From JAMZMI01 sp049115715 (GTDB taxonomy: Bacteria; Bacteroidota; Bacteroidia; Cytophagales; Cyclobacteriaceae), in contig JAGDZQ010000003.1 in the NCBI GenBank assembly GCA_049115715.1, positions 62,001 to 126,000 on the forward strand: 64,000 nt of DNA, written 5' to 3'. Both the position numbers and the translations under genes were made by a program. Of the stretch, positions 36,570 to 44,341 are shown one piece after another (positions within the stretch are counted from its first letter, which is position 1; each line of letters opens with the position of its first letter). The notes under the pieces were generated by a model that was not told the origin of the DNA, made no database searches, and saw only the letters and a list, made by a program, of their open reading frames with translations.

Positions 36570-36917
36570 ATGAGCGAAAGCGATGATGTTAGAAAAATCA
36601 TATTCTTTGGTGAACATTTTTGGGAGTTCTACAACAAACAAACTCCTAAAATCAAAGAGCGAATTAACTGGACAATCAAATTGATTAAGACAGTTGAACG
36701 CGTACCAACGAAATATCTCAAAAATATCACAGGAACGACCTTATATGAGATGCGGATGATCTCGGGAACAAACATCTACCGAATATTCTGCTTTTTTGAT
36801 AAGGGTAAATTGGTAGTAGTGTTGAACGGATTTCAAAAGAAGACCCAGAAAACACCGAAGAACGAAATTAAATTAGCTGAAAAGCTACAAAAACAATATT
36901 ACGATGAGCAAAACTAA
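36570..36917 (+). CDS. higB: HigB/RelE-type toxin (phage-derived Gp49-like family)
   Basis: 115 residues. IIFFGEHFWEFYNKQTPKIK, LKNITGTTLYEMRMISGTN and YRIFCFFDKGKLVVVLNGFQKKTQKTP are the RelE-superfamily Gp49/HigB pattern with its C-terminal basic residues. It overlaps the antitoxin gene by 14 bp, toxin first, the order of HigBA systems. These toxins are ribosome-dependent mRNA endonucleases. The pair fills cassette 2; toxin-antitoxin pairs are common stabilisers of integron arrays. Confidence 0.9.
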   Translation: MSESDDVRKIIFFGEHFWEFYNKQTPKIKERINWTIKLIKTVERVPTKYLKNITGTTLYEMRMISGTNIYRIFCFFDKGKLVVVLNGFQKKTQKTPKNEIKLAEKLQKQYYDEQN

Positions 36918-37203
36918 AATTGTAGACTTTGACGATCATCTGAACTCCGAATATGGAGAAAGAGGGTCTGAATCACGAGAAGCTTTTGAAGAAGGCTTTG
37001 AAGCTTTTCGATTAGGAGTGATGCTTCAAGAACTTCGAAAGAATCAAGGTATGACTCAAGAACAATTGGCTCAGAAGTGTGGAACAACTAAGACGTATAT
37101 TTCACGAATTGAGAACAACGCAAGTGACATCCGACTTTCAACCCTTATGAGAATAGTAAGAGAAGGACTTGGCGGACATCTGAAGCTTAACGTTGAAGTA
37201 TAA
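36904..37203 (+). CDS. higA: HigA-type antitoxin, XRE helix-turn-helix
   Basis: 99 residues. After an acidic N-terminus comes a Cro/C1 helix-turn-helix: LRKNQGMTQEQLAQKCGTTK, TYISRIENNASDIRLSTLMR. It overlaps the toxin by 14 bp and most likely binds the palindrome at 36542-36563. Confidence 0.9.
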   Translation: MSKTKIVDFDDHLNSEYGERGSESREAFEEGFEAFRLGVMLQELRKNQGMTQEQLAQKCGTTKTYISRIENNASDIRLSTLMRIVREGLGGHLKLNVEV

Positions 37204-37209
37204 CACGAA

Positions 37210-37498
37210 ATCTCAACAGACTTTGATGTTACGCAACTCCAAAAAAGAATAGAAACGAGTTGTTTATATATTTAAGGTCTAGGCGATGAATTATGCAAAT
37301 AACATAGAAAGTGCGCTATCAGTTTCAGAAAGTTTGGACTGATGATGAGCATAATGGCGCGCACCAGGAGCGCTATTGCCCGTGGCTTTAAGATGGCTAT
37401 GGAGCGAGTACTGGGGCGATAACTTATTACTCCACAAAATGGAATCGCCATATTTATTTTGTATAAGAATAATCCATTAATTATGCGGCTACTTATAA
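37210..37498 (+). repeat. attC-like site 2 with repeat B (copy 1) and esterase-tail copy 2
   Basis: An R''-like ATCTCAAC (37210-37217) follows higA. Then comes the shared left module (GATGTTACGCAACTCC..GAAACGAGTTG), CTAGGCGATGAATTATGC, and about 210 bp matching the 3' end and trailer of the esterase gene, ending TTATAA just before GTT at 37499. The esterase frame is broken here by a missing base (GCGCACCAGG), so it codes for nothing. This explains the gene-free stretch 37204-37537. Confidence 0.6.
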
Positions 37499-37537
37499 GT
37501 TAGCTGCAATTACCGACAAATAAACTAATCATAAATA

Positions 37538-38455
37538 ATGAATAAATTTTTATCAATACTCACCATTGTTATAATAGCAATGTCTTGTAGTAACGGAAAC
37601 CAAAAAAATAAGGCAATAGGTGATAAAATAAATAGTAATAAGGAAGTGATTTCTAATAACGAAACAACGAAATCGACATCATTTGAAATAAAAGGTACTG
37701 AAGTGCATCAAATTCAATCAACAACTAATCAAAAACACTATGAATTATACGTTAAACTACCTAACTCGTATGCATCAAGTTCAGATAAAAAATACCCTAT
37801 ATTGGTACTTACAGATTCCGATTACGCTTTTCCATTAGTTACTAGTATAAGCAGACGAGTTAAAACAGAAGAATTCATAATAGTTGGAATATCCTATTCC
37901 AAAGAAGATTCACCTGAAGTTAGTAGGACTAGGGATTATATGCCAACAAATTCCCCTAATGAAGAGAGAGGCCATTCTAAAGAATCTAGATTAGCTTCAG
38001 GAAAAGCAGATGATTTTATTGCATTTATCAAGAAAGATGTATTCCCATTTTTAGAAAATACTTACAGGACAAATATGTCGAAAAAAGTGTTTTCTGGACA
38101 CTCTTTTGGCGGGTTACTTGCAAGTTATATTTTGGTAACAACACCTAGCTTATTTGAGTATTACTTAATCGGAAGCCCATCATTTTGGTATGATGACTAC
38201 TGTATAAATAACTTTGAAGAAAAGTATTCAAAAGCCAATACTAACTTGAGAGCAAATGTTTTTTTTAGCATTGGAGGAAAAGAGAAAAATAACCATTCAG
38301 ATATGGTGTCTGAAATGTTGGCTTTTGAACAGAGATTGCTATCAAGAAACTACTCAGATTTAAAAATAAAATCATCAATAATACCTGATGAAGACCACTT
38401 TACTGTTTATCCAAGTTTTATAACAAAAGGGATTTTATTTGCATTTGAAAAATAA
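37538..38455 (+). CDS. Cassette 3 gene: putative esterase (Fes/IroE-like), lipoprotein
   Basis: 305 residues with a lipoprotein signal (ILTIVIIAMSCSNGN). Alpha/beta hydrolase motifs: YPILVLTDSDYAFP, FSGHSFGGLLAS (nucleophile Ser), NVFFSIGGKEKN (acid region) and DEDHFTVYPS (His). It resembles IroE/BesA-type esterases of siderophore or small esters. It is not a close copy of the esterase at 34606. Unit start GTTAGCTG (37499-37506) pairs with CAGCTAAC (38463-38470) after the gene. Lower GC than neighbours outside the array. Confidence 0.85.
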   Translation: MNKFLSILTIVIIAMSCSNGNQKNKAIGDKINSNKEVISNNETTKSTSFEIKGTEVHQIQSTTNQKHYELYVKLPNSYASSSDKKYPILVLTDSDYAFPLVTSISRRVKTEEFIIVGISYSKEDSPEVSRTRDYMPTNSPNEERGHSKESRLASGKADDFIAFIKKDVFPFLENTYRTNMSKKVFSGHSFGGLLASYILVTTPSLFEYYLIGSPSFWYDDYCINNFEEKYSKANTNLRANVFFSIGGKEKNNHSDMVSEMLAFEQRLLSRNYSDLKIKSSIIPDEDHFTVYPSFITKGILFAFEK

Positions 38456-38462
38456 AAAACTA

Positions 38463-38754
38463 CAGCTAACAAGAGTTGATTTTGCGCAACTCCAAAAAAG
38501 AGAGAAAACGAGTTCTTTATATATTTAAAATCTAGGCGATGAAATATGCAAATAACGCAGAAAGTGCGCGCTATCAGTTTCAGAAAGTTTGGACTGATGA
38601 TGAGCATAATGGCGCGCACCCAGGAGTGCTATTGTCCGAGGCTTTAAGATGGCTATGGAGCGAGTACTGGGGTGATAGCTTATTACTCTACAAAATGGAA
38701 TCGCTATATTTATTCTGTAAAATACGAATGCAATATTTGTGTGGTTATTTATAA
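38463..38754 (+). repeat. attC-like site 3 with repeat B (copy 2) and esterase-tail copy 3
   Basis: Begins with CAGCTAAC (38463-38470), exact complement of the unit start. It shares the left module (GTTGATTTTGCGCAACTCC..GAAAACGAGTT) and then the esterase-tail copy (38539-38754). A 71-codon open frame here is only the tail of an esterase and not a gene. Ends TTATAA before GTT at 38755. It fills the gap 38456-38793. Confidence 0.65.
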
Positions 38755-38793
38755 GTTATATTCAATTTCTTCCAGATCTCAATTTCTACAACT

Positions 38794-39822
38794 ATGAAAA
38801 AAACAAAACTTATCCTTCTGTTAATATGGATTACGCTAACAGCATTTGGCCAAGATACCAACAAAATTCTATCAACGGGAGATGTTGGAATTGGAACAAC
38901 TTCACCGACAGAGAAACTCGAAGTAAAGAATGGCCGAATTCTAATCGATGATGATATCTCCTCTGCTCACCAACTTATTTTTGGAAATGCGAACCATGGT
39001 ATTCAAAGGGAAGGAAATGTTGTAAGTTTATTTACCGCCGGAACAAATGGAGGAATCAGTTTAATTCATCGTAATTGGGACGGAAGTGGCTACAATAACT
39101 GGGTAACTAACTTTCATATTAACAGTGCTGGTAATATCGGAATAGGAACAACTACTCCAAATCAGGAATTGCAAGTATGGGGTAATGTTGGTATCGGCCA
39201 AATTAGTGGCTCTTCAGGAAAAGCTGGTTTAACACTTGAATATATTGATGGAGGATCGGGTGAAACAAGGTTTAAAGGCTACAGGTGGGGGCAAAATTTC
39301 CAGTGGGGACATCAAGCTTCTGGAGTATCGTGGCTAGCGCAAATGGAGCTCGACAATAGTAACCGACTAAAACTGTATAATAGTAGTACTTCTCAAGGCG
39401 ATAACACTTTACTTCTTAATCCTAACGGAGATTCATTTTTCAATGGTGGGAATGTTGGAATAGGAACTACAACTCCCATAGCAAAACTTTCTGTAAATGG
39501 ACAAATCAGAGCAACTGAAGTAAAAGTATTAGCTCAAATAAATGTACCTGACTATGTTTTTGCAGAAGATTACGAGCTCCGAACACTCAAAGAAACCAAA
39601 GAATACATAGCTGAAAATAAGCACCTTCCTGAAATTCCTTCTGCATCTGAAATTGGTGAGAATGGAATTGATCTTGGCGATATGAACATGCGACTTTTGA
39701 AGAAGATCGAAGAGCTAACTCTCTATGTTATTGAACAGAACGAACGCCTTCAACAGCTAGAATCCAAAAACACAGAAATCGAAGAACTTAGAAAGGAAAT
39801 TGAACTCCTAAAAAACAAATAA
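38794..39822 (+). CDS. Cassette 4 gene: secreted tail-fibre-like protein with GIGT repeats and coiled-coil end
   Basis: 342 residues with a signal peptide (LILLLIWITLTAFGQ). It carries repeats of the form GDVGIGTTSPTEKLEV, GNIGIGTTTPNQELQV and GNVGIGTTTPIAKLSV, common in secreted Bacteroidota proteins related to phage tail-spike trimers. The C-terminus has a conserved NKHLPEIPSASEIGENGIDL block, then a coiled coil (residues about 300-342). Likely a surface trimer; partner unknown. Unit start GTTATATTC (38755-38763) pairs perfectly with GAATATAAC (39825-39833). Confidence 0.85.
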   Translation: MKKTKLILLLIWITLTAFGQDTNKILSTGDVGIGTTSPTEKLEVKNGRILIDDDISSAHQLIFGNANHGIQREGNVVSLFTAGTNGGISLIHRNWDGSGYNNWVTNFHINSAGNIGIGTTTPNQELQVWGNVGIGQISGSSGKAGLTLEYIDGGSGETRFKGYRWGQNFQWGHQASGVSWLAQMELDNSNRLKLYNSSTSQGDNTLLLNPNGDSFFNGGNVGIGTTTPIAKLSVNGQIRATEVKVLAQINVPDYVFAEDYELRTLKETKEYIAENKHLPEIPSASEIGENGIDLGDMNMRLLKKIEELTLYVIEQNERLQQLESKNTEIEELRKEIELLKNK

Positions 39823-39824
39823 AA

Positions 39825-39945
39825 GAATATAACAGACGCTCAAACTCCATAAGCTTATGAGGTGTATGCAATTGCTTTGCAAGCATCAAGCTTTTGTGAT
39901 ATTTACAAAGTTCAAGCTTACGGAGTTTAGCTAATCGTTGTGGGT
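39825..39945 (+). repeat. attC-like site 4, canonical structure
   Basis: GAATATAAC (R'') at 39825-39833, then AAACTCCATAAGCTT, a central region, AAGCTTACGGAGTTT, a spacer, and GTTGTGGGT (R') at 39937-39945. AAACTCC (39842-39848) and GGAGTTT (39922-39928) pair as L''/L' boxes, and AAGCTT lies on both arms. About 121 bp, in the known attC size range. Confidence 0.75.
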
Positions 39946-39954
39946 AATGTGAAA

Positions 39955-40560
39955 ATGAAAAATTGGATAATTATATTATTGACTTTAATTGTTCTTAACT
40001 CGTTCGGACAAAATCGCGATCCGAAGGAACTGGGAATTGGATTCGCCATTCCAACAAATCCTTATGAATTTGAAGACATGTCTACACCTCAAAATTTGTA
40101 CAAAAACAAAGAGATGACTGACAAATGGAACTCTAACAATGTTTATCCATTCTTTTTAAAGCCAGACTATGGACTTTACCATTTCATCTGCTTAGAAAAG
40201 ACTAATGATTATTACAAGATTCTAGTAAACGACAATGAAGTTGGATACATACCGAACGACTCAAGTTACTACTTCAAGACTTGGGATGCTATTTTACTGC
40301 AATCGACAATAGCAAGACTAACCAAGAACAATTTAATTAGAAATGAATGGAATGACGACAGTGGGACTATAATCAACAACTGTGAATTCGACCGATTAAC
40401 AGTCGAAGATGTGATTCAAAAAGACGGAGAATTTTGGCTTCAAATTTATTTCTCGCCTGAATGTGAAGATTATCCTGACAACAACTCAAAAGTGGAGTAT
40501 GGATGGATAAAGTGGAGAACAGAAAACAAATTACTTGTGAATATTCTCCTCTTGTGCTAA
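39955..40560 (+). CDS. Cassette 5 gene: hypothetical secreted protein
   Basis: 201 residues from the ATG at 39955, which begins a signal peptide (NWIIILLTLIVLNSFGQ); a GTG five codons up lies inside the R' box. The middle has an SH3-like stretch (NDYYKILVNDNEVGYIPND), and the end has GYxWIKWR-like aromatic residues. Family not recognised. The gene ends 14 bp before the R''-like box. Confidence 0.7.
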   Translation: MKNWIIILLTLIVLNSFGQNRDPKELGIGFAIPTNPYEFEDMSTPQNLYKNKEMTDKWNSNNVYPFFLKPDYGLYHFICLEKTNDYYKILVNDNEVGYIPNDSSYYFKTWDAILLQSTIARLTKNNLIRNEWNDDSGTIINNCEFDRLTVEDVIQKDGEFWLQIYFSPECEDYPDNNSKVEYGWIKWRTENKLLVNILLLC

Positions 40561-40574
40561 AAAAGAAAACACTA

Positions 40575-40668
40575 GGCACAACATGGCATATAGCCAATAG
40601 GGCGTTCGGTGGTTAACGAAAGTTCAGTGCTATTTACAAACACCGCCAAATACTAAACGTTGGAGGTA
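40575..40668 (+). repeat. attC-like site 5
   Basis: GGCACAAC (40575-40582) pairs over six bases with the unit start GTTGTG (39937). An imperfect inverted pair (TTCGGTGGTT / AACACCGCCAAA) surrounds the centre, and the site ends TAAACGTTGGAGGTA with R' GTTGGAGGTA at 40659-40668. About 94 bp. Confidence 0.7.
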
Positions 40669-40677
40669 ATTAACTAC

Positions 40678-41567
40678 ATGAGAGCAAATTCACGAACTGA
40701 TATTTTATTGACTCCCCTATTTCTCTTAGGGCTTGCAATACTCCTGCTGAACGATTTTGTCCTCAAGTACGAGTATTCGAACGTGCTAACAGGAAAATTG
40801 TCTGACTTTGCTGGTCTGTTCATCTTTCCAATATTTTTTTCTGCTATTTTCCCAAGATATACTAAGGTCATTTATGGATTAGCAATTCTGATATTTGGCT
40901 ATTGGAATTCAACTATGGCGCAGGGGCTAATTGGCTTTTTCAACAACGCAGGGATTCATATTGGACGAACAGTTGATCCAACTGATTTCTTTGCTTTGCG
41001 GCTCTTCCATTCTCCTACATTCATTTCAAGAGGCTGATTGCAAAGCCAAGATTAAGTATTATAACCCCAATAAGAACAGCAATTGGGACTGTTAGCATTT
41101 TCTCCTTTATTGCTACAACACTTCCTAAACAAGAAGCTGAACTGGGAATACGTTCGAATAAAACCTACTCCCTTGATATGAATAAAACAGATTTTTTTGG
41201 TGAGCTTCATGCAGGTTATGGATTGAGTGACACGCTTGAACTCAATCTTACCGATTCCCTTTTCTATTTGCATTACTATGTTCAAGACATTCAGACAGAC
41301 ATGTTTGTACTTGCTAACATCACTGAACAAGATGATAAAACGATTATACGACTAGATAGCTTTTTAACAGGTTCGGTCACTGGAGGACTTTTTTCCGGAG
41401 TGGACGAAGAGGATATACAAATACTTGAAAATGTCGAACAGTCCGAGCATGAAGAATATTTCCAGACGTATTTCATTGATCAACTTCTTAACGGAACAAC
41501 AGGATCAGGAAGACTGTACTACGATAACAAGAACATTTATGATGAACTCTTAAAGCGGTATGAATAA
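40678..41567 (+). pseudogene. Cassette 6 gene: membrane protein broken by one-base frameshift
   Basis: Frame one (40678-41037) gives three hydrophobic helices (LLTPLFLLGLAILLLNDFVL; GLFIFPIFFSAIFP; YGLAILIFGYWNST). The next frame is open from about 40998 to 41567 and continues with ALPFSYIHFKRLIAKPRLSI, a fourth helix (AIGTVSIFSFIATTLP), and a soluble C-terminal domain. Adding one T to the TTT at 40995-40997 joins both into a protein of about 296 residues. No family recognised. Either a slippage mutation or a homopolymer error. Confidence 0.7.
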
Positions 41568-41569
41568 AC

Positions 41570-41902
41570 TACCTCCAATAGTTGATACTCAGCAACTCCA
41601 TAAAAGAGTGAAAACGAGTTATTTCTCTATATTGAAAGTCTTCTCAATGCGATAAAACATATGCTTTGTAGCATCAAATCTTCGAATTATGTTGGAATTG
41701 GAGTTGTGCAACAAGCGCAAATGCTATGACTGAATGGGGTTTAATCGGTCAGGATATTTTCGTGGGGATTGGAAAGTAGGGGACGCCAAGTCCGCCACAA
41801 GTTTTAAATTTAAATTAAGGTCGAGCCGCGTAGGCGTGGCTATGTGCAAGAGGAAAAGTTAGCGCATTCTAATGTTTACTCATAAAAGTGTGCGTTGCAT
41901 GT
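41570..41902 (+). repeat. attC-like site 6 containing long repeat A (copy 2)
   Basis: TACCTCCAAT (41570-41579) is complementary at 9 of 10 bases to the unit start GTTGGAGGTA. Repeat A follows to about 41841 (see 36161-36540), with small differences near GATTGGAAAGTAGGGGACG. CAACTCC near the left and GGAGTTG at about 41700 may be L boxes. Ends with GTTGCATGT (41894-41902). Accounts for the gene-free 41568-41915. Confidence 0.6.
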
Positions 41903-41915
41903 ATTTAGATGACTC

Positions 41916-42449
41916 ATGAACATATTAATGAAGCAATCAGCAACCTTTATTCTAGCCCTCTTACCTGTAGTGTGTTTTTGCAGTTGGATTAATAATAATG
42001 ATAAAATAGAGTGTTCCAATAACGAATGTCATGGCCAATATGCAGGCGCTGAATTCATAAATGGATCTGATATAGCTCATCAATTCTCAAACAAAATGTC
42101 AGCAGTAGTTGGTGACAAACTCAAGGAGCTATTTAAAATGGGAGAATATTCAAAAGTCGACTTTGATAATATCATAATGACAACAAAAGGAATGGGAACC
42201 GGAAAGGTCATCTACTATTTAAAGATCCCTCTTAAACGTGTTAAAACAAAATGTGAAGCCTATACTTCTTTTGATCATGTTGGAGGGTGGAATCACAAAC
42301 CCGCATTGGAAGCTAGAAAGAAACAGCTTAAAAATGCTTTGATAGCTAATCAAGAATTAGACATCAGTGACCTTAAAACAACACCTGAAGGATTGCAAGA
42401 ACATTGGATCCAGTGGAAAAATAAGGTCACTCAATCAATGTGTAAGTAA
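41916..42449 (+). CDS. Cassette 7 gene: hypothetical secreted protein
   Basis: 177 residues with an N-terminal signal (FILALLPVVCFCSWI); a lipoprotein is possible. Four or more Cys in the mature part (ECSNNECHGQ; CEAYTSF; SMCK) suggest disulfides. No family recognised. The gene stops 5 bp before the R''-like box. Confidence 0.65.
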   Translation: MNILMKQSATFILALLPVVCFCSWINNNDKIECSNNECHGQYAGAEFINGSDIAHQFSNKMSAVVGDKLKELFKMGEYSKVDFDNIIMTTKGMGTGKVIYYLKIPLKRVKTKCEAYTSFDHVGGWNHKPALEARKKQLKNALIANQELDISDLKTTPEGLQEHWIQWKNKVTQSMCK

Positions 42450-42454
42450 AAACT

Positions 42455-42510
42455 ACATATGACTAGTGTAAAATGCATTGAAAACGCATTTTACACTAAA
42501 CGTTATATTC
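42455..42510 (+). repeat. attC-like site 7, short canonical hairpin
   Basis: After an R''-like ACATATGAC (42455-42463) there is a perfect 12-bp stem, AGTGTAAAATGC (42465-42476) with GCATTTTACACT (42486-42497), and a 9-base loop, then AAAC and GTTATATTC (42502-42510) as R'. The size of about 56 bp is at the lower end of known attC sites. The same R' sequence opens unit 4. Confidence 0.7.
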
Positions 42511-42532
42511 TATTATCGCAACTTCCAGATTT

Positions 42533-42764
42533 ATGATTCGACTGAACCTTCCTCTTTACTATTCAACTAAAAAAAGATGCAGAGTGACGTCCTCTGATCA
42601 TCCCATTACTTATTCTTGTCTGGACAACCATTATCACTGGTTTCTTTAGAAACTCTAACTTTCCAGGATTGGCTCAAAAAATTGGGATTTTGACCTACTA
42701 TCTTTATGCAGCTCTTTTGTCTTGGAATGCCTTCAGATTAAGAAAGTTGACAAAGCACGTTTGA
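42533..42764 (+). pseudogene. Remnant of a small membrane protein (cassette 8)
   Basis: From about 42594 to a TGA at 42762-42764 the frame encodes a two-helix membrane protein (IIPLLILVWTTIITGFF; GILTYYLYAALLSWNAFRL) with no start codon in frame. A start at 42533 lies in another frame (RLNLPLYYSTKKRCRVT). So it appears to be a frameshifted small gene ahead of the 42793 gene. It fills most of the gap 42511-42792. Confidence 0.45.
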
Positions 42765-42792
42765 CCATTTTCCAAAAAAACTCAAATCTCAT

Positions 42793-43236
42793 ATGACACT
42801 CAAAGAGCTAAACCCAAGAATAGATATTGAAAACAATGGTAAACTGTATAAGTCTTATGCTCAATTTGAAAAGCTAATAACCGAGTTAGAGACGAAAGAG
42901 CTTCCTGAAGCTATAGTGAACACCATCAATCACAACATTGAAGGGTTAAACTCAACCTCCAATTCGTCAAAAGAATTGAAAAAGAAAATCAGCAAAAGCC
43001 AATCATTGATCATAAATCTGATAGAAAAAGAACTCAAACTTGTACCAAAGAATCATTACCGGAATAGTTGGATGGCTATCGGCATGGCACTAGGTGTTCC
43101 GATGGGTGTGGTATTTGGAATGAGTCTTGGAAATTTGGCTTTTCTCGGAATCGGTTTACCGATGGGGCTTGCTATCGGCACAAAAATGGACACAAAAGCC
43201 TCGGAGGAAGGCAGGCAGCTTGATATAGAATTCTGA
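42793..43236 (+). CDS. Cassette 8 gene: small protein with glycine-rich hydrophobic hairpin
   Basis: 147 residues. The first 100 are helical and charged (a possible coiled coil, YAQFEKLITELETKELPEAI). The end has a Gly/Met-rich hydrophobic hairpin (WMAIGMALGVPMGVVFGMSL, FLGIGLPMGLAIGTKMDTK), which resembles glycine-zipper membrane inserts. Family unknown. Its stop codon overlaps the R''-like box. Confidence 0.65.
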   Translation: MTLKELNPRIDIENNGKLYKSYAQFEKLITELETKELPEAIVNTINHNIEGLNSTSNSSKELKKKISKSQSLIINLIEKELKLVPKNHYRNSWMAIGMALGVPMGVVFGMSLGNLAFLGIGLPMGLAIGTKMDTKASEEGRQLDIEF

Positions 43237-43256
43237 TATAACTACGATCGTTGACT
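43235..43256 (+). other. R''-like box and truncated attC ending the array
   Basis: GATATAAC (43235-43242) pairs over seven bases with the unit start GTTATAT (42502). It is followed by only CTACGATCGTTGAC, with no full attC, and then the 3' end of the lactonase gene. So the array ends here, perhaps by deletion. Confidence 0.45.
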
Positions 43257-43280
43257 TTGTAAGTACTCCTCCTACTCCAT

Positions 43281-44330
43281 TTACCCCTTCAGCCTCACCC
43301 TCATGATGTAGTCATCGGCACATATATAGAGGTATTTTTCATCCGTAGACAAAGCACAGTTAGCCGTATGCTGACCGGTGAAAACCTTTGCCAGCACTTC
43401 CCCTTTGGGATTGAAAATCCACACTCCTTCTGGTCCGGTTGCATAAATGTATCCTGTGCTTGCTACTTTCATTCCATCAGGCAAACCTTTATTCACTCCT
43501 TGATAGTCGTTGGCGTCATAGAAAATACGCTCACTCTGAGCCAGTCCATTTTCATCCAACTCATACGCCATCCAAATGATGTTCTCGGGATCTGACTGAG
43601 CCACGTAGAGCGTCTTTTCATCAGGAGAAAGTGCGATACCATTTGGAAACTTCAGTTTGTCACTTATTAAATTGACTTCTCCATTCGCGGTGCATTGATA
43701 AACCCCCTGAATATCTAATTCCCTCGCCGGATCGTCAAGTCCCATCCTAAGGTTGAAGTCCAGACCATATGTCGGATCTGTGATGTACAAATCCCCGTTT
43801 TCGTTAAAGATCAGATCGTTGGGACTATTAAAGCGCTTACCCTGATAGCTATCAAATAGCGTTGCATACACAGGCTCTGGTTCGTTCAATGAGGTTTGTA
43901 AAACACCAATTCTTCTATCTCCCTGTTGGCACAAAACCAACTTACCATCATTGCTCAAAGTCAATCCATTGGATCCAGATTTCTTTTCGCTTTTCATCGC
44001 TCCTGTGTATCCGGCGGGATTTAAAAATTCGCTTACGCCCTCACCCTCTTTCCACTTATGCACTTTATTCTCTGGCACATCAGAAAATAGGAGATAATCT
44101 CCATCCGCCACGTAAACAGGCCCCTCTGTCCAATTGAACCCTTCAGCGATTACTTCGACTTCAGCTTCTTCACTTATGAGATTATGCCCTTCTTCCTTCA
44201 GCACTTTCACATGAGGTTTGAACTCTTTTTGCTCAGTGGCATGCGCCTCACTATTGCTTTCACTTTTTGGCTTTTGAGTGCAGCCGATGAGACCAGTCAT
44301 GGTCAGGATTATCAGGGCTAAGTTTTTCAT
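43281..44330 (-). CDS. SMP-30/gluconolactonase-family lactonase, lipoprotein
   Basis: 349 residues with a lipoprotein signal (LALIILTMTGLIGCTQ). Six-bladed propeller motifs with the metal ligands of the SMP-30 family: FNWTEGPVYV (Glu), SNGLTLSNDGKL (Asn), FNSPNDLIFNENGDLY (Asn) and PNGIALSPDEKTLYVAQSD (Asp). These enzymes open sugar lactones. It is third in an operon with aldolase and kinase genes (gap 11 bp), which points to galactono- or a similar lactone; its export means the lactone is opened in the periplasm. Confidence 0.9.
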   Translation of the reverse strand: MKNLALIILTMTGLIGCTQKPKSESNSEAHATEQKEFKPHVKVLKEEGHNLISEEAEVEVIAEGFNWTEGPVYVADGDYLLFSDVPENKVHKWKEGEGVSEFLNPAGYTGAMKSEKKSGSNGLTLSNDGKLVLCQQGDRRIGVLQTSLNEPEPVYATLFDSYQGKRFNSPNDLIFNENGDLYITDPTYGLDFNLRMGLDDPARELDIQGVYQCTANGEVNLISDKLKFPNGIALSPDEKTLYVAQSDPENIIWMAYELDENGLAQSERIFYDANDYQGVNKGLPDGMKVASTGYIYATGPEGVWIFNPKGEVLAKVFTGQHTANCALSTDEKYLYICADDYIMRVRLKG

Positions 44331-44341
44331 TATTGGTGTGT

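Noticed and set aside
38539..38754. A 71-codon ORF as a small gene
   Set aside because: It is a copy of the C-terminal end of the upstream esterase plus trailer and lacks a catalytic core.
36161..41902. Spaced repeats that at first glance could be a CRISPR array
   Set aside because: Repeats are 90-330 bp, only 2-4 copies, with whole genes between them; no cas genes.
42533..42650. A 38-residue ORF starting at 42533 as its own gene
   Set aside because: Its frame gives a composition unlike a protein after residue 20, while the other frame holds a clear membrane protein end; better seen as a frameshifted remnant.
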